A stretch of DNA of 64,000 bases, taken from assembly GCF_900659615.1 (NCBI RefSeq), contig NZ_CAACUY010000007.1, positions 57,822 through 121,821 on the forward strand, in the 5' to 3' direction. The notes under the pieces were generated by a model, which did not search any database, was not told where the DNA came from, and was given only the letters and a program-made list of their open reading frames with translations. Source of the DNA: Actinomadura fibrosa (lineage in GTDB: Bacteria > Actinomycetota > Actinomycetes > Streptosporangiales > Streptosporangiaceae). Below, piece after piece: positions 8,269 to 16,892 of the stretch. The position numbers and the translations under genes are program-made. Numbering within the stretch: position 1 is the first letter of the stretch; every line of letters begins with the position of its first letter.

Positions 8269-9687
8269 TCAGAGCTCGGGGTGGCGGGTGTGCCAGTCGG
8301 TCGCGCGCTGGTAGCGCGCGGCCACCGACACCACATCGGCGTCGGCCCACAGGGGGCCGATGAACTGGAGCCCGATCGGCAGCCCGTCGGAGTCGAAGCC
8401 GCCCGGCACGCTGATCGCGGGGAGCCCGGCGTGGCTGGGCGGCTCGGTCATCGCGTGGATGAGCATGCCCAGCGGGGGAACCTCCTGGCCGTCGACCGGG
8501 CGGGTGGGACCGCGGTCGCCGCCATGCGGGAAGGCCGTGACCGCCGTCGTCGGCGTCACCATGACGTCGGCGCCGGTCATCGCGGTCGCGAAGGCGTTGT
8601 AGATGTCGGTCTTGCCCTGCCGGAAGGCCGCGTTCACCTGCCGCCCGGTGACGCCCTTGGCGCGCTCGGCCATCTCCTCGATCATGGGCCACAGCTCGAC
8701 GTTCCAGGCCCGTGCCTCCTCCACGGCCGCCAGGTACTCGTAACCGTTGATGTGGTCGAAGAACACCGACGTGTCCGGCAGCTCGATCCCGACCTCCGTC
8801 ACGGTGGCGCCCGCCGCGCGCATGTCCTCCAGGGCCTGCGTGAACAACCTGCGCACGTCCGGGTCGAGGACCTTCTGGCCCAGGTCGTAGCAGGCGGCGA
8901 TCCGCACGCCCGTCAGATCGCCCGGCGCCTGGGCGGCCTCGACGTAGCTGCGGGTGTCGCGCGGCACCGAGAAGCGGTCGGACGGGTGGTGACCGTTGGT
9001 CGCCTCGAACACCAGCGCGGCGTCCAGCACGGTACGCGCGATGGGGCCGTCGGTGGAGTCGCCGTCGGTGCTCTCGGCGGTGGGGATCCTGCCGATGGAC
9101 GGCTTGATCCCCACCGCGCCGCACAGCGACGACGGCACGCGGATGGACCCGCCGCCGTCCGAGCCCCAGGCGACCGGGCCGACGCCCGCGACGACCGCAG
9201 CGGCCGCGCCGCCGCTGGAACCGCCCGCGTTGTAGCCCGGCCGCCAGGGAGTACTGGTGGACCCGGTGAGCTTGCTCTCGGTGACGCCCAGCAGCCCGAA
9301 TTCCGGCGTGGTGGTCTTGCCGAGCAGGATGACCCCCTGCTCCTTCAACCGCCCCCACCCGATCGCGTCCTCTTCGGGCACGTACTCGGCGAAGGCCGTG
9401 CACCCGTAGGTGGTCCGCACGCCGGCCGTCTCCGCGAGGTCCTTGACCGTCATCGGCACGCCGAACAGGGGCGGCAGCTCCTCCCCGGACCGCAGCCTCT
9501 GCTCGGCCGCCTTGGCGTCCGCCCGCGCCTGGTCGGCGGTGACGGTGACCATGATGTTAAGCGCCGGATCCACTCGGTTCATCCGGTCGAGCACGGCGTC
9601 GACCACCTCGACCGGCGAGACGGCCCCGCTTCGATACAGCTCGCCGAGCTCCGCGGCGCTCTTCCAGTACAGCTCGTCGTCCGGCAT
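8269..9687 (-). CDS. amidase signature family amidohydrolase
   Basis: This 472-residue cytoplasmic amidase has the Ser-cisSer-Lys triad recognisable as Lys82 (VPMTVKDL), cis-Ser157 in GGSSGG and nucleophile Ser181 in GSDGGGSIRVP; the spacings 75 and 24 match characterised family members. It hydrolyses a carboxamide to acid and amine or ammonia. ATG at 9687 is chosen because protein similarity begins there, with GGAGG just upstream. A longer frame to 9762 would run into the operators. It is divergent from the ligase-hotdog-oxidoreductase operon and shares its promoter region, pointing to one pathway. Confidence 0.92.
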   Translation of the reverse strand: MPDDELYWKSAAELGELYRSGAVSPVEVVDAVLDRMNRVDPALNIMVTVTADQARADAKAAEQRLRSGEELPPLFGVPMTVKDLAETAGVRTTYGCTAFAEYVPEEDAIGWGRLKEQGVILLGKTTTPEFGLLGVTESKLTGSTSTPWRPGYNAGGSSGGAAAAVVAGVGPVAWGSDGGGSIRVPSSLCGAVGIKPSIGRIPTAESTDGDSTDGPIARTVLDAALVFEATNGHHPSDRFSVPRDTRSYVEAAQAPGDLTGVRIAACYDLGQKVLDPDVRRLFTQALEDMRAAGATVTEVGIELPDTSVFFDHINGYEYLAAVEEARAWNVELWPMIEEMAERAKGVTGRQVNAAFRQGKTDIYNAFATAMTGADVMVTPTTAVTAFPHGGDRGPTRPVDGQEVPPLGMLIHAMTEPPSHAGLPAISVPGGFDSDGLPIGLQFIGPLWADADVVSVAARYQRATDWHTRHPEL

Positions 9688-9741
9688 GCCGCCTCCAGGA
9701 GGTCCAGGTCGTGGATGACCGAGAGTATGTGTGACGCGCGT

Positions 9742-9754
9742 CGTGTAACACAAC
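9742..9754. promoter_or_regulatory. possible weak copy of the TetR operator
   Basis: The sequence CGTGTAACACAAC reads GTTGTGTTACACG on the other strand. It resembles the GTTGYRTAACG core found at 1048, 9808 and 13468, and lies on the amidase side of the divergent promoter. Confidence 0.3.
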
Positions 9755-9807
9755 ATATACAAAGAACTCGCGGAGGGTCGCGGTCGACGCGGGTGTGGTC
9801 ACTTTAA

Positions 9808-9828
9808 CGTAACGCACGTTGTGTAACG
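9808..9828 (+). promoter_or_regulatory. putative TetR operator, site 3
   Basis: CGTAAC, three bases, then CGTTGTGTAACG has the same layout as the sites before the two TetR genes (15 and 13 identities of 21 to sites 1 and 2). It sits in the divergent region between amidase and CoA-ligase 2, about 70 bases before the ligase start. Confidence 0.5.
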
Positions 9829-9899
9829 TTATAGATATTTCAGTGGTAAGGTCCGATCCGTCCGATCGGGGCCCTTCCCGCCTGTCTCGGAGGAGACGC

Positions 9900-11531
9900 A
9901 TGTCGGTCCTGTCCACCACGCCCGTCACCTGGCCCGAGGACTTCCCCGGCACCTGGGAGGGCTGCCCGCGCGAGCCGCTGCTGACGGTCCTCGGGCGCGG
10001 CATCGATACCTACGGAGACCGGCCCGTGCTGCTGTTCGAGGACGGCTTTACGATCACCGGACGGCAGCTGCGCGGACGGGCCGAGCGGTTCGCGGGCCTG
10101 CTCGCCCGGCACATCGGCGTCGGCGACCGGGTCGCTCTCGCGGTGGGCAACCGCGCCGAGTACGTCATCGCCTACCTCGCCGTCCTCGCCAACCGCGCGG
10201 TGATCGTCTCGCTGTCTCCGCGGATCGGGCCGGACGACGCCCGGTACGCGGTCGAGGACTCCGGCTGCGTCCTGGCGATCACCGATGACGACTCCCACGA
10301 CGTCCTCGCCGCCCTCGCGGACCAGGCTCCGGCGCTGCGCGCGGCGATCAAGGTCGACGGGCCCGAACCGGCGGGCTTCGACCACCTGCTGGACGGGATC
10401 GAGCCGATCAGGTTCGCCGACGTCGAAGCTCGCCTTGACGACCTGGTCGACATCGGCTACACGTCCGGTACGACCGGCCTGCCGAAGGCGCTGGCCGGCG
10501 ACCACGTCGAGACCCTGCGCTACATCGACGTGCACCTGCGTCGCTCGCGGTCCTCCCCGGAGGCGGAGCGCATGCTGATGCCGCTGCAACTGCACTACGG
10601 CGACCCGCTGACCTTCCTGTTCGCGGCGATGTGCTCGGGCGCCTCGCTCGTCCTGATGCGCCGGTTCAGCGCGACCCGGTTCTGGGACGTGGCCCGCTCC
10701 TCGGGCGCCACCACGATTTTTACCATCGGGTCGGTCCCGCAGATGCTGCTCAGCAGGCCCGAGAGCCCGGCCGACCGGGAGCACTCGATCCGGCACGCGG
10801 TCGCGCTGGCCATCCCGCCCGACCGGCACGCCGAACTCGAACGCCGCTTCGGCTTCCCCTGGACCGAGGCCTACGGCTCCTCGGAGTCCGGGCCCGCGAT
10901 CTCCATGCCGCCGCACGTCGCCCACGAGTTCCTCGGCACCGGCGCGCTGGGCATCCCGCTGCCCGACGTCCAGGCGCGGCTGGTCGACCTGGACGGTCGC
11001 GTCGTCGACGGCCCCGGCTCGGGAGAACTCGAACTCGCCGGCGAGGTCACCTTCCGCGGCTACCTCAACGCTCCCGAGGCGACCGCCGAGGTCCTGCACG
11101 ACGGCTGGCTGCGCACCGGCGACCTGATGCGCCGCGACGAGCGCGGCGTCTACTACTTCGAGGGGCGCCGCAAGGAGATCATCCGGCGCAGCGGGGTCAA
11201 CGTGGCACCGGCCGAGGTCGAAGCCGTCCTGCGCCGCCACCCCGATGTCCTGGACGCGGCGGTGGTGCCCGTCCCGGACGAGGTGATGGGCGAGGAGATC
11301 AAGGCCTACGTCGAACTCGTCCCCGGCGCCACGTTCGCCCCAGCCGAGCTCGCGCGGTTCTGCGCCGAGCGGCTGACCGGCCCGAAGGTGCCCCGCTACA
11401 TCGAGCACCGCACCACCCCGTTCCCCCGCACGCCCTCCCAGCGCATCCCGAAGAAGGAACTGATGGTCGACGGCGCGCACACCACCACCCACGCCTGGGA
11501 CCGCACCCAGCACACCGGAGGATCCGCATGA
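9900..11531 (+). CDS. AMP-dependent acyl-CoA synthetase/ligase (2)
   Basis: This is a 543-residue ANL-family ligase with GYTSGTTGLPKA (Ala replaces the usual terminal Gly of the P-loop), TEAYGSSESG, GWLRTGDLMRRD, hinge YFEGRRKEIIRRSGVNVAPAEVE and C-terminal lysine motif TPSQRIPKKEL. ATG at 9900 follows GGAGGA; the frame is open 27 codons further but without a ribosome site. It is the first gene of an operon with a hotdog dehydratase and an FAD enzyme, each joined by ATGA overlaps. It is distinct from ligase 1, so two acids or two steps may be activated. Confidence 0.9.
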   Translation: MSVLSTTPVTWPEDFPGTWEGCPREPLLTVLGRGIDTYGDRPVLLFEDGFTITGRQLRGRAERFAGLLARHIGVGDRVALAVGNRAEYVIAYLAVLANRAVIVSLSPRIGPDDARYAVEDSGCVLAITDDDSHDVLAALADQAPALRAAIKVDGPEPAGFDHLLDGIEPIRFADVEARLDDLVDIGYTSGTTGLPKALAGDHVETLRYIDVHLRRSRSSPEAERMLMPLQLHYGDPLTFLFAAMCSGASLVLMRRFSATRFWDVARSSGATTIFTIGSVPQMLLSRPESPADREHSIRHAVALAIPPDRHAELERRFGFPWTEAYGSSESGPAISMPPHVAHEFLGTGALGIPLPDVQARLVDLDGRVVDGPGSGELELAGEVTFRGYLNAPEATAEVLHDGWLRTGDLMRRDERGVYYFEGRRKEIIRRSGVNVAPAEVEAVLRRHPDVLDAAVVPVPDEVMGEEIKAYVELVPGATFAPAELARFCAERLTGPKVPRYIEHRTTPFPRTPSQRIPKKELMVDGAHTTTHAWDRTQHTGGSA

Positions 11532-11995
11532 CCGAGATGACGTTCGACGATCTCCCCCAATCGGTGGGCCACATCACGCAGGGCGCCCCCTTCGCGCTGG
11601 GGGAGGAGGAACTCGATGCCTTCGCCAAGGCCACCTGGCTCGACAAGGCCTATCTCGACGACATCCCCGAGTTCCCGGAGACCCTCGTGGAGGGCTTCCT
11701 GCTGCTGAGCATGCTCGACGCCGCCGCCAAACTCGCATCGCCCGCCTCGTCATCGACGATGTGGGGCCTCAACTACGGGCTGGACCGCGTGCGGTTCATC
11801 GCGCCGGTGCACATGGGCCAGCGCGTGCTGTCGACCTACGAGATCCTCGCGGTCGAGCCGAAGGACAACGGCTACAAGGTGCTGCGCCGCTGCACCTTCA
11901 CCGTCGAGGGCCAGGACCGTCCCGCGATGGTCGCCGACTGGTGGAGCCTCGCTTTCCCGCGCGGCACGGTCGAGCGCGCCCGGGAGCGGTCATGA
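11528..11995 (+). CDS. MaoC/hotdog-fold dehydratase-like protein
   Basis: This is a 155-residue protein with the hotdog pattern of a (R)-specific enoyl-CoA hydratase or thioesterase: an N-terminal strand-helix with FPETLVEGFLLLSMLDAA forming the central helix, then strands LNYGLDRVRFIAPVHMGQRVLSTYEIL and a long return strand. It follows the ligase with ATGA overlap, so it probably acts on the CoA ester that enzyme makes. A classical MaoC Asp/His dyad was not identified with confidence, so thioesterase or binding roles remain possible. Confidence 0.75.
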   Translation: MTEMTFDDLPQSVGHITQGAPFALGEEELDAFAKATWLDKAYLDDIPEFPETLVEGFLLLSMLDAAAKLASPASSSTMWGLNYGLDRVRFIAPVHMGQRVLSTYEILAVEPKDNGYKVLRRCTFTVEGQDRPAMVADWWSLAFPRGTVERARERS

Positions 11996-13404
11996 CCTCG
12001 TTTTCGACGATCAATCCGACACGTTCGCTGGTCAATGCCGAGCCCGCGCCGTTCTGGTTGCAGGATTCGGCACGGCCGGCGCCGTTCCCGGCGCTGGCAG
12101 GGGAGGAGCAGTGCGACCTCCTGGTGGTGGGCGGCGGATACTGCGGGCTGTGGACGGCGTTGCTGGCCAAGGAGCGCGACCCGGGCCGGGACGTCGTTCT
12201 CATCGAGGCGCGGGAGGTGGGCTGGGCGGCGTCCGGTCGCAACGGCGGTTTCTGCGCGTCCTCGCTCACGCACGGTTTCGGCAACGGGCTGGCCAGGTGG
12301 CCGGACGAGCTCGCCGAGCTGGAAGACCTCGGCTTGGAGAACCTGGACGGCATCGAGGAGGCGGTGCGGCGGCATGGCATCGACTGCGACTGGGAGCGCA
12401 CCGGCGCGATCGACGTCGCCACGCAGCCCCACCAGGTGGACGAGCTGCGCGCTTACGCTGAGGTAGCACCGCGCTTCGGCGTCTCGGCCGAGTTCCTCGG
12501 GGCCGAGGAGGTCAGGGCCGAGGTCGACTCGCCGACCTATCTTGCGGGAGTCCTCGACCGGCAGGGTACGGCACTGGTCCACCCGGCCAAGCTCGCCTGG
12601 GGGCTGCGCGACGCCTGCGTCCGGCTCGGCGTGCGGATCTACGAGCGCACCCCGGCGAGCGGTCTGAGCACTCGTGGCGGGCGCATGGTCCTCACCACGG
12701 GCTACGGGCGCGTGGTGGCCCGCAGAGTCGCGCTGGCCACCAACGCCTTCCCGCCGCTGCTGCGCAAGATCCGCCCGTTCGTCGTCCCCGTCTACGACTA
12801 CGCGATGGTCACCGAGCCGCTGAGCAGGGAGCGGCTGGACTCCATCGGTTGGCGCAACCGCTACGGCATGTCCGACAGCGGGAACCAGTTCCACTACTAC
12901 CGGCTCACCGCTGACGACCGGATCCTGTGGGGCGGCTACGACGCCGTCTACCACTACGGCTCGCGGCTGTCGGGCGACTTCGACCAGCGTCCGGCGACCT
13001 TCCAGAAGCTGGCAGCCAACTTCTTCCACACCTTTCCGCAGCTGGAGGGCGTCCAGTTCACTCACACATGGGGTGGGGTGATCGACACCTGCACCCGGTT
13101 CTCGGCGTTCTTCGGAACGGCCGCGCAAGGCAGGGTCGGCTACGCCCTCGGCTTCACCGGCCTGGGCGTGGGCGCGACCCGGTTCGCCGCACAGGTCGTC
13201 CTGGACCGGCTCGACGGTCTGGACACTCCCCGTACCCGACTCACGATGGTGCGCGGCAAGCCCGTCCCGTTCCCGCCCGAACCTCTGCGCTGGCTCGGCA
13301 TCGAGCTCACGCGTCGCTCGATGGCCCGCGCCGACCGCGACGGCGGGCGCCGCAACCTCTGGCTCCGCACCATGGACACCCTCGGCCTGGGGTTCGACAG
13401 CTGA
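11992..13404 (+). CDS. FAD-dependent amine oxidoreductase (DAO family, PuuB-like)
   Basis: This 470-residue enzyme has an ADP-binding fold DLLVVGGGYCGLWTALLAKE (Gly residues 47-52), an FAD motif VGWAASGRNGGFC typical of gamma-glutamylputrescine and related amine oxidases, and the C-terminal substrate/flavin region GYALGFTGLGVGATRFAAQVV. It should oxidise a C-N bond and release an aldehyde. The aldehyde dehydrogenase remnant at the left edge would be its natural partner. The start overlaps the hotdog gene by ATGA. Exact amine unknown. Confidence 0.88.
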   Translation: MTSFSTINPTRSLVNAEPAPFWLQDSARPAPFPALAGEEQCDLLVVGGGYCGLWTALLAKERDPGRDVVLIEAREVGWAASGRNGGFCASSLTHGFGNGLARWPDELAELEDLGLENLDGIEEAVRRHGIDCDWERTGAIDVATQPHQVDELRAYAEVAPRFGVSAEFLGAEEVRAEVDSPTYLAGVLDRQGTALVHPAKLAWGLRDACVRLGVRIYERTPASGLSTRGGRMVLTTGYGRVVARRVALATNAFPPLLRKIRPFVVPVYDYAMVTEPLSRERLDSIGWRNRYGMSDSGNQFHYYRLTADDRILWGGYDAVYHYGSRLSGDFDQRPATFQKLAANFFHTFPQLEGVQFTHTWGGVIDTCTRFSAFFGTAAQGRVGYALGFTGLGVGATRFAAQVVLDRLDGLDTPRTRLTMVRGKPVPFPPEPLRWLGIELTRRSMARADRDGGRRNLWLRTMDTLGLGFDS

Positions 13405-13467
13405 CCCTGCCACCGGCCGGAGCCGGGCAGCGCCGAGCGCAGACCCGAGGTTTCCTGTCCTCTAGAA

Positions 13468-13488
13468 TGTAATTACCGTTGCATAACG
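13468..13488 (+). promoter_or_regulatory. putative TetR operator, site 2
   Basis: GTAAT, four bases, then CGTTGCATAACG lies 19-39 bases before the TetR start, at the same distance as site 1 from the paralogous gene. The flanking DNA is not conserved while this block is (18 of 21), arguing for selection on a binding site. Confidence 0.6.
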
Positions 13489-13506
13489 TTTCGCGAGGAG
13501 GCGCGG

Positions 13507-14094
13507 GTGCCGATCCAGGTCGATCACGACGAGCGGCGCGAGAAGATCGTGAACGCGGCGATCAGGGTCCTGGGGGAGCGCGGTTTCGCCAACTTCTCCC
13601 TCCGCGCGGTCAGCGACCGGCTCGGGGGGTCGGTCACGCTGGTCACCCACTACTTTCCCAGCCGCGAAGCGCTGCTGGTGAGGATGCTCGAACTGACGCT
13701 GGAGGACGCTCGCTCGACCCAGCAGGAGCTGGCGGCGATCGAGGACCCGCACGATCGGCTGGAGGCCGCCGTGCGGTACTTCCTGCCCATCGACGAAGAG
13801 GCACTGGCCATCGAACGCGCCCGCGTCGCCCTGGCCAGCCATCGAGAAGTCGAGCCCTCCATCCAGCAGTATCTGGACCTCATCGATCCGGTGATGCGAG
13901 AGCTGATCAGGGCCGCCATCCAGGACTTCATCGGCCGCCACAGGCTTGAGGCCACCGTCGATCTGATCCGCCTGTGGACCAGCGGAGTCGTGCTCTCCAC
14001 GATCGAGCATCCCGATCTGTGGACCCCCGAACGCCAGACCCAGGCCCTGCACCACTTCATGAACCTGATCGACCTCCCGGTCGCCGCCCGCTGA
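13507..14094 (+). CDS. TetR family regulator, BetI-like (copy 2)
   Basis: This is a 195-residue TetR protein, the same length as copy 1 and starting with the same VPIQVDHDERR-type segment. HTH: KIVNAAIRVLGERGFANFSLRAV, THYFPSREALL; C-terminal half ends LWTPERQTQALHHFMNLIDLP. GTG start with GAGGAGG just upstream. The DNA-recognition helices of the two copies are nearly identical while the ligand-binding halves differ more, so both may bind the same operator yet answer different inducers. It closes the amide/amine cluster on the right. Confidence 0.93.
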   Translation: MPIQVDHDERREKIVNAAIRVLGERGFANFSLRAVSDRLGGSVTLVTHYFPSREALLVRMLELTLEDARSTQQELAAIEDPHDRLEAAVRYFLPIDEEALAIERARVALASHREVEPSIQQYLDLIDPVMRELIRAAIQDFIGRHRLEATVDLIRLWTSGVVLSTIEHPDLWTPERQTQALHHFMNLIDLPVAAR

Positions 14095-14166
14095 GGATCC
14101 GGAGCAGGCCGAAGTCCGCGCACCGCCGAGCCCGCCCCTTGTCAGAGGCAGGCTGGGCGGTCCTCG

Positions 14167-15723
14167 TCAGTGCTCGGCGCCTTGCCGGTCGAGCTCGTGT
14201 CCGCGCAGCAGGAACCAGGCGGCGACGGCCGCAGCCAGCAGGATCACCGCGCCCGCGGCGCAGGCGATGACGATGCCGTCGATGAAGGACTTCCGGGCGG
14301 CCTCCAGAAGGGCGGCCGCGGTGCCGGGAGGCAGCCGGGAGGCGACCTCGACCGCGCCGCCCAGGGACTCGTGCGCCGCGGCCGGCGTTCCCGCGGGCGC
14401 CGCGAAGCCCTGGTAGACGCCCGTCACGATGGAGCCGAGCAGCGCGATGCCGAGGGCGGCGCCCAGCTCGTAGGCGGTCTCGGAGACCCCGGACGCGGTG
14501 CCTGCCTGGTGCTTCGGGACGCTGGACAGGATGACGTCGGCGGTCACGGTGAAGGAGCATCCGGCGCCGAGGCCGACCAGCAGCAGCGCGGTGAACAGCA
14601 GCGGATAGCCGGTGGACCCGTCGATGACGGTGAGCAGCGCGAGCGCGAAGCCGATGACGGCGAGTCCGCCGGAGACCGCGGCCCGGACCGAGAAGCGGCG
14701 TGCCACGCGTCCGGCGACCAGTCCGGCCGCGATCGCTCCCGCGGCGGTGGGCAGCTCGGCGAGCCCGGCTTCGAATGGTCCCCGTCCCTGGACGAGCTGG
14801 AGGAACTGCGAGAGGAAGAAGATGAGGCCCGACAGCCCGAGGATGGTCAGCAGGTCCGCCAGCACGGCGCCGCTGAAGCCCCGGTTGCGGAACAGGCGCA
14901 CGTCCAGCAGCGGGACGGCGAGGGTCCGCTGGCGGCGGACGAACAGGTAGAGGGCGGCGGTGCCCAGCACCGCCGCGGCGAGCGGAGTCCAGCCGAAGCC
15001 GTCCGCGGCGGCCTTCTTGAGGGCGTACACGAGACCGAACATCCCGGCCATGGACAGGCCGACGCTCACCAGGTCCCATGGGCCCGGAGCGGGGTCGCGG
15101 GACTCGGGCAGCAGCCTGGCGCCCACGACGATCAGCACGGCCATCACGGGCAGGTTGATCAGGAAGACCGAGCCCCACCAGAAGTGCTCCAGCAGGAAAC
15201 CGCCCAGTATCGGGCCCACCGCCATCCCCGCCGAAGCGGTGGCGGCCCATACGCCGACGGCGACGCTGCGCTCGCGCGGATCGTCGAAGAGGTTGCGGAT
15301 CAGCGCGAGCGTCGCGGGCATGAGGGGCGCACCGGCGACCCCGAGCAGCGCCCGCGCAAGGATCATCATCTCGGGCGTCGAGGCATAGGCGTTGAGCACC
15401 GATACCGCGCCGAAGCACCCCGCGCCCAGCAGCAGGATGCGCTTGCGGCCGATGCGGTCGCCCAGGCTGCCCATGGACACCAGGAGCCCGGCCAGGACGA
15501 AGGAGTAGACGTCGCCGATCCACAGCAACTCGGCGCCCGACGGCTTCAGGTCCTCACTGATGTAGGGCGTCGCCAGGCTCAGGACGGTCGAGTCGACGGC
15601 CACCAGGAGAACGGCCAGAACGAGTACCGACAGCGCCAGCCAGCGGCCGTGCTGCCTGGTTCCCGAGACGCCGGCCTCCTGGAGTGGCCGGTCATGCCCC
15701 TTCCTCTCGCCCGCGCTGGTCAC
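14167..15723 (-). CDS. MFS drug:H+ antiporter-2 family transporter (14 TM, EmrB/QacA type)
   Basis: This 518-residue membrane protein has the DHA2 layout: opening helix LALSVLVLAVLLVAVDSTVLSLA, motif A GSLGDRIGRKRI, motif C region AVGPILGGFLLEHFWWGSVFLINLPV, and about 14 hydrophobic segments. GTG at 15723 overlaps the stop of the upstream MFS gene (GTGA), so the pair is coupled. It most resembles exporters of cationic drugs or toxic metabolites. It is convergent with TetR copy 2. Confidence 0.9.
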   Translation of the reverse strand: MTSAGERKGHDRPLQEAGVSGTRQHGRWLALSVLVLAVLLVAVDSTVLSLATPYISEDLKPSGAELLWIGDVYSFVLAGLLVSMGSLGDRIGRKRILLLGAGCFGAVSVLNAYASTPEMMILARALLGVAGAPLMPATLALIRNLFDDPRERSVAVGVWAATASAGMAVGPILGGFLLEHFWWGSVFLINLPVMAVLIVVGARLLPESRDPAPGPWDLVSVGLSMAGMFGLVYALKKAAADGFGWTPLAAAVLGTAALYLFVRRQRTLAVPLLDVRLFRNRGFSGAVLADLLTILGLSGLIFFLSQFLQLVQGRGPFEAGLAELPTAAGAIAAGLVAGRVARRFSVRAAVSGGLAVIGFALALLTVIDGSTGYPLLFTALLLVGLGAGCSFTVTADVILSSVPKHQAGTASGVSETAYELGAALGIALLGSIVTGVYQGFAAPAGTPAAAHESLGGAVEVASRLPPGTAAALLEAARKSFIDGIVIACAAGAVILLAAAVAAWFLLRGHELDRQGAEH

Positions 15724-16892
15724 GTCCTGACGTCCGCGAGTTCGAGCGGCTCGGCGAAACCGGTGCTCACCGTCCTGGTCGTGCGCATGATGGGGATCGC
15801 GGCCAGCAGGGTGGCCAGGGCGAGGACCGCGCCGAGCCCGGAGGCGCCCCAGACGTCCAGGATCCAGCCGACGGGGGCCGACCCCAGGCCGGTGCCGATC
15901 GCCGTCGCCCCGGACGTGGCGGCGATCCACCGGCCGCTGGGGTCGGCGGACGCCGCCACCGCGAGCACCAGGACGAGCAGGCCCATATAGCTGATCTGCC
16001 AGATGATCGCGGCGGCGGTGTAGGAGGCCGCCCAGGGCACGACAGTGATCACCAGTTTCGCGACGACCTCGACCCCGAAGAACGCCGCCATGACGGTGAC
16101 CCGCCCGAACCGGTTGCACGCGATCGGCCCCAGGACCGCGCCCGCCAGCGACACCACGGCGACGACCGACAGCACGATCGAGACGGCGCCGGCCGACATC
16201 CCCGCGTAGTCCTCGCCGATGACCTCGCAGTAGGACCAGGCACCCTGCTCGACCGCTCCGAGGAGCACCAGCGCGAGCAGGAACAGGCGTGGCAGCGGCC
16301 TGCCGGAGGATGGGCCGAGACTGCGTTCCGGCGCGTCGGGCAGCGCGCGGACCAGCCAGTACGCGGGAAGGCACAGGGCGGCGAGGATCACGAAGGCCGC
16401 GGCACCGCCCCATGCGTCATCGGCCTCGGGGATGAGGATGATGAGGGTCGCGATGACGACGGTCCCGCCCAGCACCGTGACGGTCGAGGCCTTGTCGGTA
16501 TCGCCGGTCGCGGCGATGGCCGCCATGCCCGCGGCGTAGACCGCGCCGAGACCGACGCCGGCGATCGCGTTGCCGACGACGAGCAGCGCGAGGCCCGGCG
16601 CCACCGACGCCAGCGCGAAGCCCGCCACGGTGGCGACGAGCCCGGCTCTGGCCATGGTGGTGCGGCCGGGACGGGCCGCCTGGGGCGCGAGCGCGAGTGC
16701 CGCCAGCGCCGTGGCGAGCAACTGCACCGTCGCGACCACCCCGGCGGTGGTGTTGGAGAGGTGGAACCGGTCGGCCATGCTCGGCAGCAGGACGGGCATC
16801 AGGTTCGAACCGATGTTGCCGAGCGTGGCTCCCGTCACCAGGGCCGCGCCCACGCCGATGCTGATCGCGCGGACCGGCGCCACGCTGCTCAC
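15720..16892 (-). CDS. MFS transporter (12 TM)
   Basis: This is a major facilitator protein of about 390 residues: TLGNIGSNLMPVLLPSMADRFHLSN, then GVVATVQLLATALAALALAP and repeated hydrophobic helices with a central hydrophilic loop (PDAPERSLGPSSGRPLP). The frame is open to 17012, but the first 40 residues are Arg/Pro-rich and unlike a transporter, so GTG at 16892 is preferred; GTG at 16883 is equally possible. Coupled to the following DHA2 gene. Substrate unknown. Confidence 0.8.
   Translation of the reverse strand: MSSVAPVRAISIGVGAALVTGATLGNIGSNLMPVLLPSMADRFHLSNTTAGVVATVQLLATALAALALAPQAARPGRTTMARAGLVATVAGFALASVAPGLALLVVGNAIAGVGLGAVYAAGMAAIAATGDTDKASTVTVLGGTVVIATLIILIPEADDAWGGAAAFVILAALCLPAYWLVRALPDAPERSLGPSSGRPLPRLFLLALVLLGAVEQGAWSYCEVIGEDYAGMSAGAVSIVLSVVAVVSLAGAVLGPIACNRFGRVTVMAAFFGVEVVAKLVITVVPWAASYTAAAIIWQISYMGLLVLVLAVAASADPSGRWIAATSGATAIGTGLGSAPVGWILDVWGASGLGAVLALATLLAAIPIMRTTRTVSTGFAEPLELADVRT

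Noticed and set aside
13977..16413. Long minus frames extending the MFS gene far upstream
   Set aside because: The extension is Arg/Gly-rich and overlaps another MFS gene in a different frame; the GTGA coupled start fits better.
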